A stretch of 64,000 nucleotides of DNA from Euryodendron excelsum (taxonomy: Eukaryota > Streptophyta > Magnoliopsida > Ericales > Pentaphylacaceae): positions 35,895,001 through 35,959,000 of the forward strand of contig CM065397.1 of the NCBI GenBank assembly GCA_033060915.1, in the 5' to 3' direction. A program made the position numbers and the translations under genes. Position 1 is the stretch's first letter; each line of letters starts with the position of its first letter. Shown here piece by piece: positions 33,110 through 44,098 of this stretch. The notes beneath the pieces were generated by a model that saw only the letters and a program-made list of their open reading frames with translations, was not told where the DNA came from and did no database searches.

Positions 33110-35884
33110 TTGAAAATAGAAGGTTAGATTGGAAGAAAGAGATTTTGATTGGAAAAAGAATTTGATTTGAATTTAGAATAGAAGATTGGAAATTGGAATT
33201 TGGAATTTTGGAATTGAAAATATTAGACTTTGACTTGGGAAGGTAGAACTTGGAAGAAAAATTTAGACTTGTTTTGAAAAGATTGAGGTTTAGGAAACCT
33301 AGATTTAGGAAAGATTAGACTTGGAAGGGTTTTAAGAAAAAATTTGACTCGAATGTTGAACTTGGAAGATTTAGAAAAAGATTAGATTTAGGAAGGGTTC
33401 GAATTAGGAAGGGTCCGAATTTAGGAAAGTGTCATTTTTGGAAAATTTCGTTTTAGAAAAGTTTCAACTTAGGAAAGCTTTGATTTAGGAAAGTTCAACT
33501 TAGAAAAGTTTTGAATTAAGAAAGTTTCATTTTAAGAAAGGTTTTGAAATAGGAAAGGTTTTGAATTTATAAATGTTTTGAATTAGGAAAATTTTAGCTT
33601 AAGAAAGGTTTAGAATCTGGAAAGCTTCAACTTAAGAAAGTTTTGAATTTGAAAAGCTTAGAATTTTAGAAAGATTTTAAATTAGGAAAGATTTAAATTT
33701 AGAAAGCTTTAGAATTTTTGGAAGATTCAAAGTTTGAGTTTTCGAAAGATTTGAAAATCTAGATTTGAGAGTTAAAGTTTGGAAAGGATGTGGAATTAAG
33801 AAAGATTGGAATGAGGAAAGGTTTAGACTTTGAAAGATTTGAAGTTTAGGAAAGTTTAGAACTTAAGAAATATTTGGGTTTAGAAAGTCTTAACTTAAGA
33901 AAGTTTCAAATTTGGAAAGATTTGAAATTTAGAAAAATTTCAAATTTAGAAAGTTTTAGAATTTGAATTTTAGAAAATCTTGAGATTAGGAAAGGTTTGA
34001 ATTTAAGAGAGATTTGAAAACTTAAATTTAGAAAGTTAAGATTTAAAAAAGGGTAGAATTAGGAAAAGATTGAATTAAGAAAGATTTGAATTTTAGAATT
34101 TTAAGAAAGATTTTTATGCTCAAGTTTTGGAAACTTAAGATTCAGGAAAGTAGAAGATTAGGAAGGACTGAATTAGGAAAGGTTTGGATTTGGAAGGATT
34201 GAGATTCCTATTTCCTAAAGCAATGAGTGGATTTTGTTTCTAAAAGAGAAGGTTTGATTCTGTTTCCAAAAACAGAGGATTGGATCTAGTTTCCTAAACA
34301 GGAGATTGTATTTAGTTTCCTAAAGGGAAGATGGGATTTGGTTTCCTAAAGGGAAGATGGGATTTGGTTTCCTAAAGGGAAGATTGGATTTGACAAGGAT
34401 TTGGAAAGGGAGATTTTAGAAACCCTAGATTTGGAAGATTATAGTTTTGACGTCGAAAATAGGTTTTGGAAATATATAGTTTTGATATGGGGAAATAAGT
34501 GGTTTTGGAAACCTAGATTTTGAGGCCAAAAATAAGAGATTGAAAATCATGTTTTTTTTTTTTGGAAAAGAAAATTAGGGTTTCCTAATTGTGGGTCCTA
34601 AGGTTTGACTTGAGCACCAAGAAAAGAAATTTTTGGAAAGGGAGTTTTTGGAAACGAAGATTTTGGAGGGAGATTCTAAAAAGGAGATTTTAGGTAATGT
34701 GTTTTGAAAAGAACTTTAGGAAGGAAATTTTTGGAAAGCAAAACTTTGAGAGAGTTTTGGAAAGAAAATTTTGAAAGAAGCTTTTTGGAAAGAGTTTTTA
34801 GGAAAGTGAATTTTGAGAAGAGTGTTTTGGAAAGGAGTTTGAAAAGATAAGTTTTGAAAAATAGATTTTTGGAGGAAGTTTTTAGAAAACAATTTTGGAA
34901 AGAAGAGTTTGGAGAGATTTTATGAAAAGCATGTTGGAAAAAAGATTTTTAGGAGGAGATTTTCGAAAATAGAGTTTTTTTAGAAAGTATAAAAACGTCT
35001 CACTTCTCTAAAGCGATTCTAACCGTAAGAAGGTTAGAACCACTTTAAGAAAGTGGTTTTGAAAATAACAAGATTTAAAAAATATGGACCATGATTGTCA
35101 CTTTAAATGTAACACTTTCCTAAAACAACCCTAGCCATGGAAAGGCTAAAATCACCCTAGGATTGTGATTTTGAAAACAAATTTTGGAAAAGAAGATTTT
35201 GATGCAATTTTGAAAAACAAGTTGAAAAATGATTTTGAAAACGACCTTTGGAAGAATGCAAGAATCATGATATACACAATGCAAATTTGGGGTCGTGAAC
35301 ATACAAGGTTAATGCTTCACCACATAATCAAGGGGGCCGAAACCATATGGTCTCCGGTTAGACTAAAGAAAGCCCCCGACACGGTGACCCTCCAATAGTC
35401 TAACCCTACATATGGACCGAGAATCCCCTTATTTCAAGCATGCAAAGAAAGGAGGGGGGGGGGAAGAGATGGGGGATTAAAAATAGAGAAAACCCAAGTG
35501 GGTTAGGAGAAAGAAGAGAGAGGGGGAAGTGTAAAAAATTAAAGAGAAAACCTACTGTATGTCTTGTTTATTTCACTTTGCTTTGCGCGCCTTGCTTTCT
35601 TACTTTTTCTTCGGTCTTCGCTTCACTTCAGTCTTCAAGGGCTTGTCTTTGATCTTCAAAACTTGTAGTTGCAGCAATCCAAGTCTTCAATGGAGGGTTG
35701 GAGGCTAGTGTATAAGTGTATAGGAGTGTGTATGAGTGTATAGGAGGCTAAGGTTTGTATTTGGTGGCTAGGGTTTGGAAAACCTAGGGAAGCTAGGGTT
35801 TAAGGAGGCTATGAGCTCTGTATATCGAATATTAGGATTTTTTGACTGAGTTTGCGGACCTTTTTCACACTGGAAGAGGCTCTG

Positions 35885-35892
35885 TATTTATA
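35885..35892 (-). promoter_or_regulatory. TATA box of A1 5' LTR
   Basis: TATAAATA on the minus strand. Two near-perfect GGYGCCACT/AGTGGCGCC palindromes lie 55-115 bp upstream on that strand. This was the promoter of the genomic RNA of A1, but its distal U3 is deleted. Confidence 0.75.
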
Positions 35893-35946
35893 GAGATGAG
35901 ATAGACCTAGCACCTGTTGCAATGGCGCCAGGGCAAAATTCCTCTT

Positions 35947-36005
35947 GGTGCCACTAGAAGTGGCGCCAGGCCATTTCTTGGCTTGGCGCCACTACTAGTG
36001 GCGCC
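35947..36005 (-). promoter_or_regulatory. Paired GGCGCC palindromes upstream of the A LTR TATA
   Basis: 35947-35967 (GGTGCCACT, AGA, AGTGGCGCC) and 35985-36005 (GGCGCCACT, ACT, AGTGGCGCC). Each has 9-bp arms and a three-base centre. Degraded versions are at 21820-21890, 46650-46690 and 54785-54845, and an inverted set at 57591-57650. Confidence 0.6.
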
Positions 36006-36984
36006 TTCCAGTTAGAAAAGTTTGTTAAGTCAGCAAGCAACGTATCTTGGGAAGATTTGGGTACCTGTACTAGTGACTACTATGCAATTTTTAGCCTAAC
36101 TTCGCTAGGGGTGACTCCGGAAAGTTCGGAAAAGATTTAAGGGACTGGGATTGGCCCAAAAGTCCAGAAAAGGACAGGAACACTTAGAATAGTGTCTCGA
36201 AAGTATTTGAGTTGAAAAATGAAGATAGGATGTGTCAGAAGGATTGACGAGGCCATTAGGGGCAAAATGGTCAATCGGGCCGGAAAGCTGCCGAGATGGA
36301 CTCGGAACGCTCTGGAAGAACATTCAAGATTTGGAAACATTATTCAGAATGTTCCCAAAGGTTACCGGTTTGATACCCAGAGCCAGTGTGGTTGGAAAAG
36401 GTGACCGGCCCACCAGGGGCAAAACGGTTATTTTGCACCGAGTTCACCGGAACTGAATCGAAATGATCCGGAAAGATAAAGAGAGGTTGAGAATACTATA
36501 AGAAGCATTCTTGGGAGGTTACCAATTTGATACCCAGAGCCGGTGTGGTTCTCAGGGCATTCGAATGCCTAGGGGCAAAATGGTCATCTTGACGGGAAGA
36601 TTTCGAAATTGGCCCGAAACTAACTAGAAGGCACCTAATCATGCTAAATTGCCTTTACGACAATCTTGGAAGGTTGGACTTACCGTTCTGAGGATTCAAA
36701 TGTGTTCTCGAGAAACGTGCCAGAAAATGGCCTTAGGGGCAGTTTGGTCATTTTTCACCAAAGTGGGCTAGCAAACACTGGTGTTGACCTGGGTTTTGAG
36801 TGTTTTCGCCACTATGACGAAGGTCACGTGATACAGGGGTTTGTTGGCATTTCCCTATATCGACCTGTTTGCGAGTATTTTCACTACTCTAACGGTTGCG
36901 ATGTTTGCGAGTATTTCTGCTACTCTGACGGTTCGCGATCATTCTCAAGACTGCCTGATCTCGGGAAGCTGCTAAAGGGACTTA

Positions 36985-39900
36985 ACCATAACGGGATGGT
37001 TTAGAACACAGCCATAGAGACATAAGTCATAGCGAAACCTTTCAATCCCAAACCCGTCCGATTTAAGAAACCCGATTCCCGGAGACAGAATTCAAACCTC
37101 GTTACCCGACAATTCGAATTAGCTAACACCCTAACTTAAAGCTGAGTTTTCTCTCTCGTCTTTCATCAGATTTCGACAAATTATATGTCTAAAATTATCA
37201 GCTTTTTGAGCTCGACGCCTCGGTAATCTCATAACTCCTTTCATATAGTGTCGATTCCCCGAAAAAGCCCCGAACGCTGCTGCACCTGGAAATTCGCACC
37301 CGAATTTCCTAAAACTTCGTATGGAGTTTTCTCTCTCACCCGGTGATGGAATTGCACGAAATTCGAGTCTAAATTGATTAAATTTTTTAGAGCCTTCTAT
37401 TTACGGTCTCGGATTGCGTATCTGACGAGAAATGAAAACCTTACATTCAATCGCTTTAATCTAGGAACTTTCTTTCGTAATTGCAAAATTACCTGCCCCG
37501 CCAACTTGCATGGCCGGGCACTTTAGCTATATTGTGTATAGTATATATATGAATTATTATAAGCATGCATGCATGATGTTATCTATATTGTGTATAGTAT
37601 ATATATGCATCGTTATAGGCATGCATGCATGAGGTAGTCGGTTACACTATATCTTATCTAATAATACGCTAAGGCTTATATTCAAAACGCACAACCAGCT
37701 GGACAATGGTTTAAGCTATATTGTAAAACATTTTTTATGCAATTCGGGACATGGTTCCTCACTCAACCAATAGGAATTGAGGGATTGGAGAATGATGAAG
37801 GAATAAAAAATGGGAAATGCGGACGACCGAGGGAATTGTAGAGAGGGAGAGAGAGAAAGAAAGAGAGAGAGAGAGGGGTCACTCCCGTCACCCATATACA
37901 CACACCACAGCCTTATAAATACACATGCACCCCTCCCTCATGGGTCACTTAAGAAGAAGCATTGTGTGAGAGTTTTAGAGAGAAACCGAGAGAAAGAGAA
38001 AGAAAGAGAGCGGGGAAGAGGGAGCTCGGGACTGTGGCATTTGAAGACCAGGTGAGGAACCCACCTTCTCCACACCTTAAGCCTCCTAAACCCAGCACAA
38101 AACCGGCCACAAACCCACTGCCTGAGCCGAGAGCCTAGAGAGAGAGAAAGATAGAAAAATTGCACCATCCAACCCACAGCGGCAACACCAGGGATTGAGG
38201 GCTGCCACAGGAGCTCTGGGCTTCTCAAGGACCCCTCTGGGTGTCCTAGGGAGGCCCAAGGCCTCTGTGCATACACCGGATACTCCCTGGGAGGCCAAAC
38301 CCGCCAAAAAAGCTTCTGCCAACCCTAACTCTAACTACTAACAACCAAATCCGATGAGGCCAGTTGGGTCCTCTTTGTCTTGACGATCCGAACAACTTTT
38401 GTGAAGAATAATTTTCCAAAAAATGATGGGAAGGGCCTGAAAAACCCAGTTGCAGATCTGGAACCTAGGGTTCTGCCGTGCAACTGGGCTGTTCAGCCAA
38501 AAGTCGGCCACCCCCGACCACCCTCAGTCGAGCTCTGGCCATGAGTGTGAAGCCCAAGTCCTTGTCTACCTCTGGGTTGCACATGCATGGCCAGGAAGTG
38601 CCGTGCATGGCCGAAAATAGGCCGAGAAGCATCACCAGTCGCGGTGGAGGAAGGAGGAGGCTATGCCTCCCTACCCCACGCGCGTCTGGTGGCGCGTGAG
38701 GGCACATCCCCACACCGATGACCACCAAATTTTGGTGGGTTGGTCCCAGAGACCATATAAACCTACCCTAAATTTTTTGGAATTTTTGGATAATTCTACG
38801 ATTTTCTACAAATTTATAACTCTGTTTGGACACAGAAAATCGTAGAAAATAAACTATAATTGGGAAAAATTTGAAAATTTACCAGAGGACCTATAAAATC
38901 ATGAAAAACCCAAATATGGGAGAGTGTGATGTCAATAGGTCCCTGGTAAGTTTTGAAATTTCGCCCTTAGCCCGGCACCGAGCAATTCTTTTTATGGACG
39001 AGAGGCAAGGAGGATTTCAAGGAATTCGTCCTACCAAACCACCCCCTACTGACAACTTTAATCTTACTGATTCTCTAATTATTCGAGACTTCAATTAACC
39101 ATCACTAATTTATAAGGATTTTTGAAAAATCTTGGATAATCTTACAAGCTCACATTTCCTCCCTTCACAGACAGTACGTGAAGTGAATACTTATTTCTTA
39201 CCAAGACTATTACCCGGGTTAGGAATCTAAGCATTTACTTAAGATTCATGCTTACGTCTTTCCTCTATCAAATAACTTGTATATTGATATGCTTTATGTT
39301 TACTGTCCAATTAGTTTTCTGTCCTAAATGTCTTTTACTCATTTACTTCAAAATATAGCATTCTTGTTTGTATGACTGCATCGCTAGGGAGGTATAAGGG
39401 TGGTATAACCAGAAAAGAAAAAGATGTATATCATGGGTGTACCGAACTGGCTTGATACTGGGGACTATCATGGGTCAGTATCACTAGCTTGATATCGGGC
39501 TAGATGTTCATGGATGGGCCCCACTAGACTTGATAATGGAGGATGAATCATGGGTGGACCCCATTGGCTTGAATTGGCTCGGGCAGGACATACCTACAAG
39601 GATCCTGATATTGATGAAAAGAAAAAAAATTAAAAGGGTCATATGCATGCCATAACATTTTTTTACTGCATTACCTTTTATCCTGTACCTTATAGTAATC
39701 TTAGATCTCCTGTTGGGCTTTGTCACTCATTCCTATCTTATGGGACATTTTCAGGGATAGAGACACCCAACTGAGTTCTGAGGAAATGAGCATACGAGAT
39801 CAAGCCCCCTGTTATCTTATGTCTTTTAATTCTTGAGTTAGTTTATGCTAGACTGTAATATTATGAGACTTACGCTGGTTTTACGACCCTGATGTAATAT

Positions 39901-40031
39901 TTCTAGACTATCTTTGACATATTCACGTTTATATGGTTGTGTTGAAATCATAAACCCAATCCCTTACTTTCAAACCCAACCTTAAACCCTTCACTATCGC
40001 AGCCTAGTGAGGGCGAAGTCGGGTCGTGACA
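36985..40031 (+). repeat. Family C LTR, plus strand, 5' end truncated or divergent
   Basis: Ends GGGTCGTGACA at 40031 like the C LTR, shares a GCAACT/CTAGGGTT region and GA microsatellites with it in reverse orientation, and has a TATA box at 37914. The expected TGTAATATCC start is not at the left junction, where family A LTR ends abruptly. The right junction is in B LTR sequence. It is probably a solo LTR, or the end of an element, that landed in B and lost its left side in a deletion. The ORFs here are chance. Confidence 0.65.
37914..37921 (+). promoter_or_regulatory. TATA box of the C-type LTR
   Basis: TATAAATA, about 40 bp after a GA-rich block and followed by a purine-rich leader (37970-38035). 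Confidence 0.6.
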
Positions 40032-40038
40032 AGGTCTG

Positions 40039-40046
40039 TATTTATA
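40039..40046 (-). promoter_or_regulatory. TATA box of B 5' LTR
   Basis: TATAAATA on the minus strand within GCACTATAAATACAGA, with a decayed GCGCCACT palindrome about 20-45 bp upstream. Confidence 0.65.
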
Positions 40047-40432
40047 GTGCAAAAATAGGGTAGGTGTGTGCCACTTCTAGTGGCGCATGCCTTAGGTTTG
40101 GCCATTCACCACTCGTAGGCTCATTTATGAGGGCTGGAAAAAAGGCTAGATACGGGGCTTGTTAGGTGTTGGTTGATTTGTAACCGCTTTTAACTGCCTG
40201 GGGGGTTGGTGTGCGCCTCTAGAAGTGGTTCAAAGCTAAAAATTGGTCATGTTTCATTAGAAGTGGAGCAAGGAGGTTCTAGTTCGAAAAGAAAAGTGTC
40301 GAACAGCGAGGCTTAGCCAAAAATGAAAGGGAATACTCTAGAAAGTGTCTCGAAGGTTACCGGTTTGACTCCCAGAGCTGGTGTGGTTGGAAAGAGTGAC
40401 TAGATTGTGATCACCTCATTCTAGAAGCTCCA

Positions 40433-40665
40433 GGGTTGACCAAGATTGACCGGGGTTGATTGGGTTGACAGAGTTGATTGGAGTTTACCAGAGTTGACGA
40501 GGGTTGACCAGAGTTTGACCAAGGTTAACTAGAGTTGACTAGGGTGACTAGAGTTGACTTGGTTGACCAGAGTTGACTCGAGTTAACCAGAGTTGACTAG
40601 GACAACCAGAGTTGACTGGAGTTGACCAAGGTTGACTGGGGTTAACCAGAGTTAACTGGGGGGGT
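40433..40665 (-). promoter_or_regulatory. W-box array in B LTR (5' copy)
   Basis: Twelve TTGAC[C/T] cores by eye in about 230 bp, starting about 390 bp upstream of the TATA at 40046. Same layout as 8340-8572. Confidence 0.65.
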
Positions 40666-42242
40666 TGTCGATTTGATATCCAAAGCCCGAGTGGTTTCCT
40701 AGGGTGTTTGGATGCCTAAGGGCAAAATAGTTATTTTAACCGGGGAACCTTCAAGAAAGGACCGGGATTGACTGGATGGCACTGGACATGCCGAACCATT
40801 TATGGACCACCTAGAAAGGTGGTCTTACCGTTCTGAGGACTTGGTACTTTCTAGAAGAATGCACCGGGCCCGCTAGGGGCAAAATGGTTATTTTTCACCA
40901 GGACAAGCCAACAGGCGTCGATGTTGACCGGTCTAGATCAGGTCTGGACTTCTGTCTGAGGAATTAGTACTTTCTCAGTTGGCAAGTTTAAAAGGGTCTT
41001 GCAGCCTTGAGGGATAAACTTTCTCGAAAATCGTGCCAAACTTGGACGGTAATCCGTTCTTGAGGGGTTTGTGCTTTCTCATGGAATGTGCCGGACTTGG
41101 ACGGTCTTCCATTCTTGAGGGGTTTGTGCTTTCTCAAGGAATTTGCCAGACTAGCGAACATTCTACATTGGTGGGCTAGCTGGCATCAAAAGTGAACCGC
41201 TCTTTCATCTCGAAGACTTAGGTACTTTCTGGAAATGAGTGTGAAATGGGCTTTACCGATCCAAGGAATAAGCTTTCTCGGTGATTGTGCCACACTGGGT
41301 TGAATGGTCATACCGTCAATGAGGGATCAACTTTCTCGAATGACATGATAATTGGATTTGATTTTGAATTTGAATGGACTTATCGTCTTATGGAAGACAT
41401 GCCGGTCTAGATTGGATTGACTAATACACTAGGGTTATTAGCACCCCATTTTGGCCACTCGGCGATCTCCAGTCAGACCAAAAGCACTTACAAACCAACA
41501 CGAGCATACTCAATCCCAAATCGACTTTCCAAATTCAATCCAATTAGTCAACCGCTTCACAGGCCCACTAGAGGTAAAATGACAAGAATGCTCCTCGTGT
41601 ATTAGTCAATCCAATCCAGCCCGACACGTCTTCCATAAGACGATAAGTCCATTCAAATTCAAAGTCAAATTCAATTGTCACGTCATTCGAGAAAGTTGAT
41701 CCCTCATTGACAGTAAGACCATTCAACCTAGTACGGCATGATCACTGGGAAAGTTTATTCCCTAGATCGACGAAGCCCCTTTCACACTCGTCTTCGAAAA
41801 GTACCTAAGCCCCCTAGATGGAAGAGCGGTCCACTTTTGGCGCCTGCTAGTCTGCCAATGTAGAATGTCTGCTAATTCAGCACGTTCTTTGAGAAAGCAT
41901 AAATCCCTCAAGAACAGAAGACTGTCCTAATTCGACATGTTCTTTGAAAAAGTATAAACCCCTCAAGAATGGAAGACCGTCCCAGTCTGGCATGACCTTC
42001 GAGAAAGTTTATCCGTCAAGGCGGTAAGACCCTTTCAAACTTACATTCTTCGAGAAAGTACTAAGTGCTCAAAACAGTAAGACCACCTTTTTACGCAGTC
42101 CCTAGACGGTTTGGCATGTCCAGTGCCATCTAGTCAACCCCGGTCCTTTCCCGGAAGTTCTTCGGTCAAAATAGTCATTTTGCCCCTAAGCATCCAAACG
42201 CCCTAAGAAACCACACCGTCTTTGGGTATCAAACTGACAACA

Positions 42243-42400
42243 CTCCAATCAACTTTGGTCAACTCAGTTAACTCTGGTCAACTTAGTCAACTCTTGTCAA
42301 CCCAGTCAACCCTGGGTAACTCCAATCAACTCTGGTAAACCCTGGTTAACCCTAGTTAACTCTGGTCAACCCGGTCAATATTGGTCAACCCTGGAGCTCT
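42243..42400 (+). promoter_or_regulatory. W-box array in the plus-strand B solo LTR
   Basis: Seven [A/G]GTCAA cores (inverse of TTGAC[C/T]) in about 150 bp, about 390 bp upstream of the TATA at 42786. More decayed than the two minus-strand copies. Confidence 0.6.
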
Positions 42401-42785
42401 CAAGATGAGGTGACCGCCATGCGATCACTCTCTTAAACCACACCAACTCTAGGAATTAAACTGACAACCTCCAAGGCACTTTCCAGAGTATTCCCTTCCA
42501 TTTCTGGCCTGATTTTGCCATTCGGCACTTTCCTTTGCAAACCAAAACCCCCTTGCTCCACTTCGAGTGAAGCATAATCAATTTTTAGCCTTAAACCACT
42601 TCTAGAGGCGCATACTAACCCTCCAAGCTGTCCAAAGCAATTACAAATTGAACAGCATCAAACAAGTCCCGTATCCAGCCTTTTCTTCAACCCTCATTAA
42701 TACCCTTTCACCACTCTTAGTGGCACACGACCAAAGTTAAAGCGTGCGTCACTATGAGTGGTGCATAAGCCCTCTGATTTTGCAC

Positions 42786-42793
42786 TATAAATA
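42786..42793 (+). promoter_or_regulatory. TATA box of the B solo LTR
   Basis: TATAAATA in GCACTATAAATATAGACC, the same context as the other B LTR copies. The transcribed part then runs through a CT-rich leader (42870-42895). Confidence 0.65.
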
Positions 42794-44021
42794 TAGACCT
42801 CTCCCCTCACTGTTTTAGGCCAAAAAATCTATCCAGAAACTCTCCCCCTCTATTCCAGACAGCTCTCGAAGTCCTCTCTCTCTCTCTCTCAAAGTCCTGT
42901 TGGCCAAGCCCTAGCCTGAAGCTTCGAAGCCTTAGCCTCCGAGCTCCGACGAAGGTCTGCCCCATTGCCCGGAAGCTCCTGAAGTCTTTCTGAATCCAAG
43001 GCCTGAGCCTCCATCAAAGAAAGAAAAAATGAGACAAGGTAATCTCTAGTTTACCTTTCTGTACTCCCCCACTTGGGTTCTTCTCTTTTTAAACCCCTAT
43101 CTCTAAACCCCCCTTTCTTGCATGCTTGGAATAAGAGGACGTTAAGTCCATGTCGAGAGTGAGCGAGAGGAGACTACCAACCGGGACTCTCTTCTTGACT
43201 CTCACTTGCTTCATGGCATGGCCTTAGGGCCCTCTTGCAATATGGTGATACCTAACTGTCGCGCCCAGATTTTTCGCACTTGAGGAATACACACACAGGT
43301 GGGAAAAATGCTATACTCTCTCGTTAGAACTCACCCTCCTAGAAGAATGAGTGCGACTAGGTTTGAATTTAAAATTGGTTTAAATAAAGGGATTTTAAAG
43401 AAGATTTAGAGTCGCCACCTAACTTGATTAAGGTGAGTTAGGTCACTTAAAAACTAAGCATAATCCGAAAACTACACTTAGGGTTTTGAAAAACAATTTC
43501 GAAAATATCACCTCAAGAGAGGGTTTTTAAGAAAAACAGGTTGTTTGGCAACCTTTGGAAAACATTTTAGCCCTTTTTGAAAAATAACTTTGTTTGGTCT
43601 TTGAAAACAGTGATTCTAGGTTCGGAAGTTGGTTACGTGTAGGGAAGACGCACTAAGCTATCACCCTACTCTGCCCTTTCGGTACCTACATGTCTATTTA
43701 CCCCAGATTCACCTATGAGAGTCTTCAACTAACTAATGTTCAATCCTATTTACTTTGGAAAAGAACGTTTGAAAAGGACATGATGCATGATATGCAAGTG
43801 CAAAAAAACAAAATTAGAGAATAGATTTGGAAAGAGATTTGAAAAGTAGAATTTGATTTGATTTTAGAAGAGATTTGAAAAGATAGAATTGAAATTGGAA
43901 AGTTTGAAAAATTAGAAATAGAGATTTGAAATTGGAAGTTTGAAAATAGATTGGAGATTTAAAAAGATTATGGAATTTGAGATTTAAAAAATGTGGAGAA
44001 ATTTGAAATTTGAAAGAAGTT

Positions 44022-44098
44022 GTGACCGCACCCATGAGGGTTGCCTACGTATCCTTTTGGAGGAATCAGGTCAGCCGTAGTTCGGACAAGAGTCCGAT
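44022..44098 (-). ncRNA. Conserved hairpin module, solo A LTR copy
   Basis: Minus strand: CGGAC-TCTT-GTCCG, TCCT-CCAAA-AGGA, ACCC-TCAT-GGGT, with TGACC/GGTCA enclosing the last two. This is the least decayed copy on the minus strand. Confidence 0.55.

Larger units (their letters stand above)
18194..36984 (-). mobile_element. Element A1: giant-LTR non-autonomous retrotransposon with antisense PMD gene
   Basis: Minus-strand element: 3' LTR 18194-23509, internal region 23510-32247, 5' LTR 32248-36984 (its outer end deleted). The PBS, PPT and TG...CA ends are all present where expected. Between PBS and PPT, gag is the only retrotransposon gene. The rest is a leader of about 1.6 kb, an acidic gag extension and a PMD gene on the opposite strand. 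The two LTRs are clearly a pair and look over 90 percent alike by eye where compared. It inserted in the B 5' LTR; the left duplication candidate is ACCAC (18189-18193), and the right side is lost. LTRs of about 5 kb, a Tat-like gag and extra antisense ORFs are known traits of the Tat/Ogre lineage. Confidence 0.85.
32248..36984 (-). repeat. 5' LTR of element A1, outer end deleted
   Basis: Aligns with the 3' LTR from 18194 to about 22860. At 36984, after AAAGGGACTTA, it stops and family C LTR sequence begins. About 650 bp of U3, including the stem-loop repeat array, is missing. It contains the purine-rich tract (33130-34200) and palindromes at 35947-35967 and 35985-36005. Confidence 0.9.
40032..41435 (-). 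repeat. 5' LTR of element B, piece 2
   Basis: Resumes at the equivalent of about 7937 in the 3' LTR; the stretch 7438-7936 is missing at this junction. It includes a TATA (40039-40046) and a W-box array. It ends at AGGGT (41431-41435), where a plus-strand B LTR is inserted. Confidence 0.85.
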
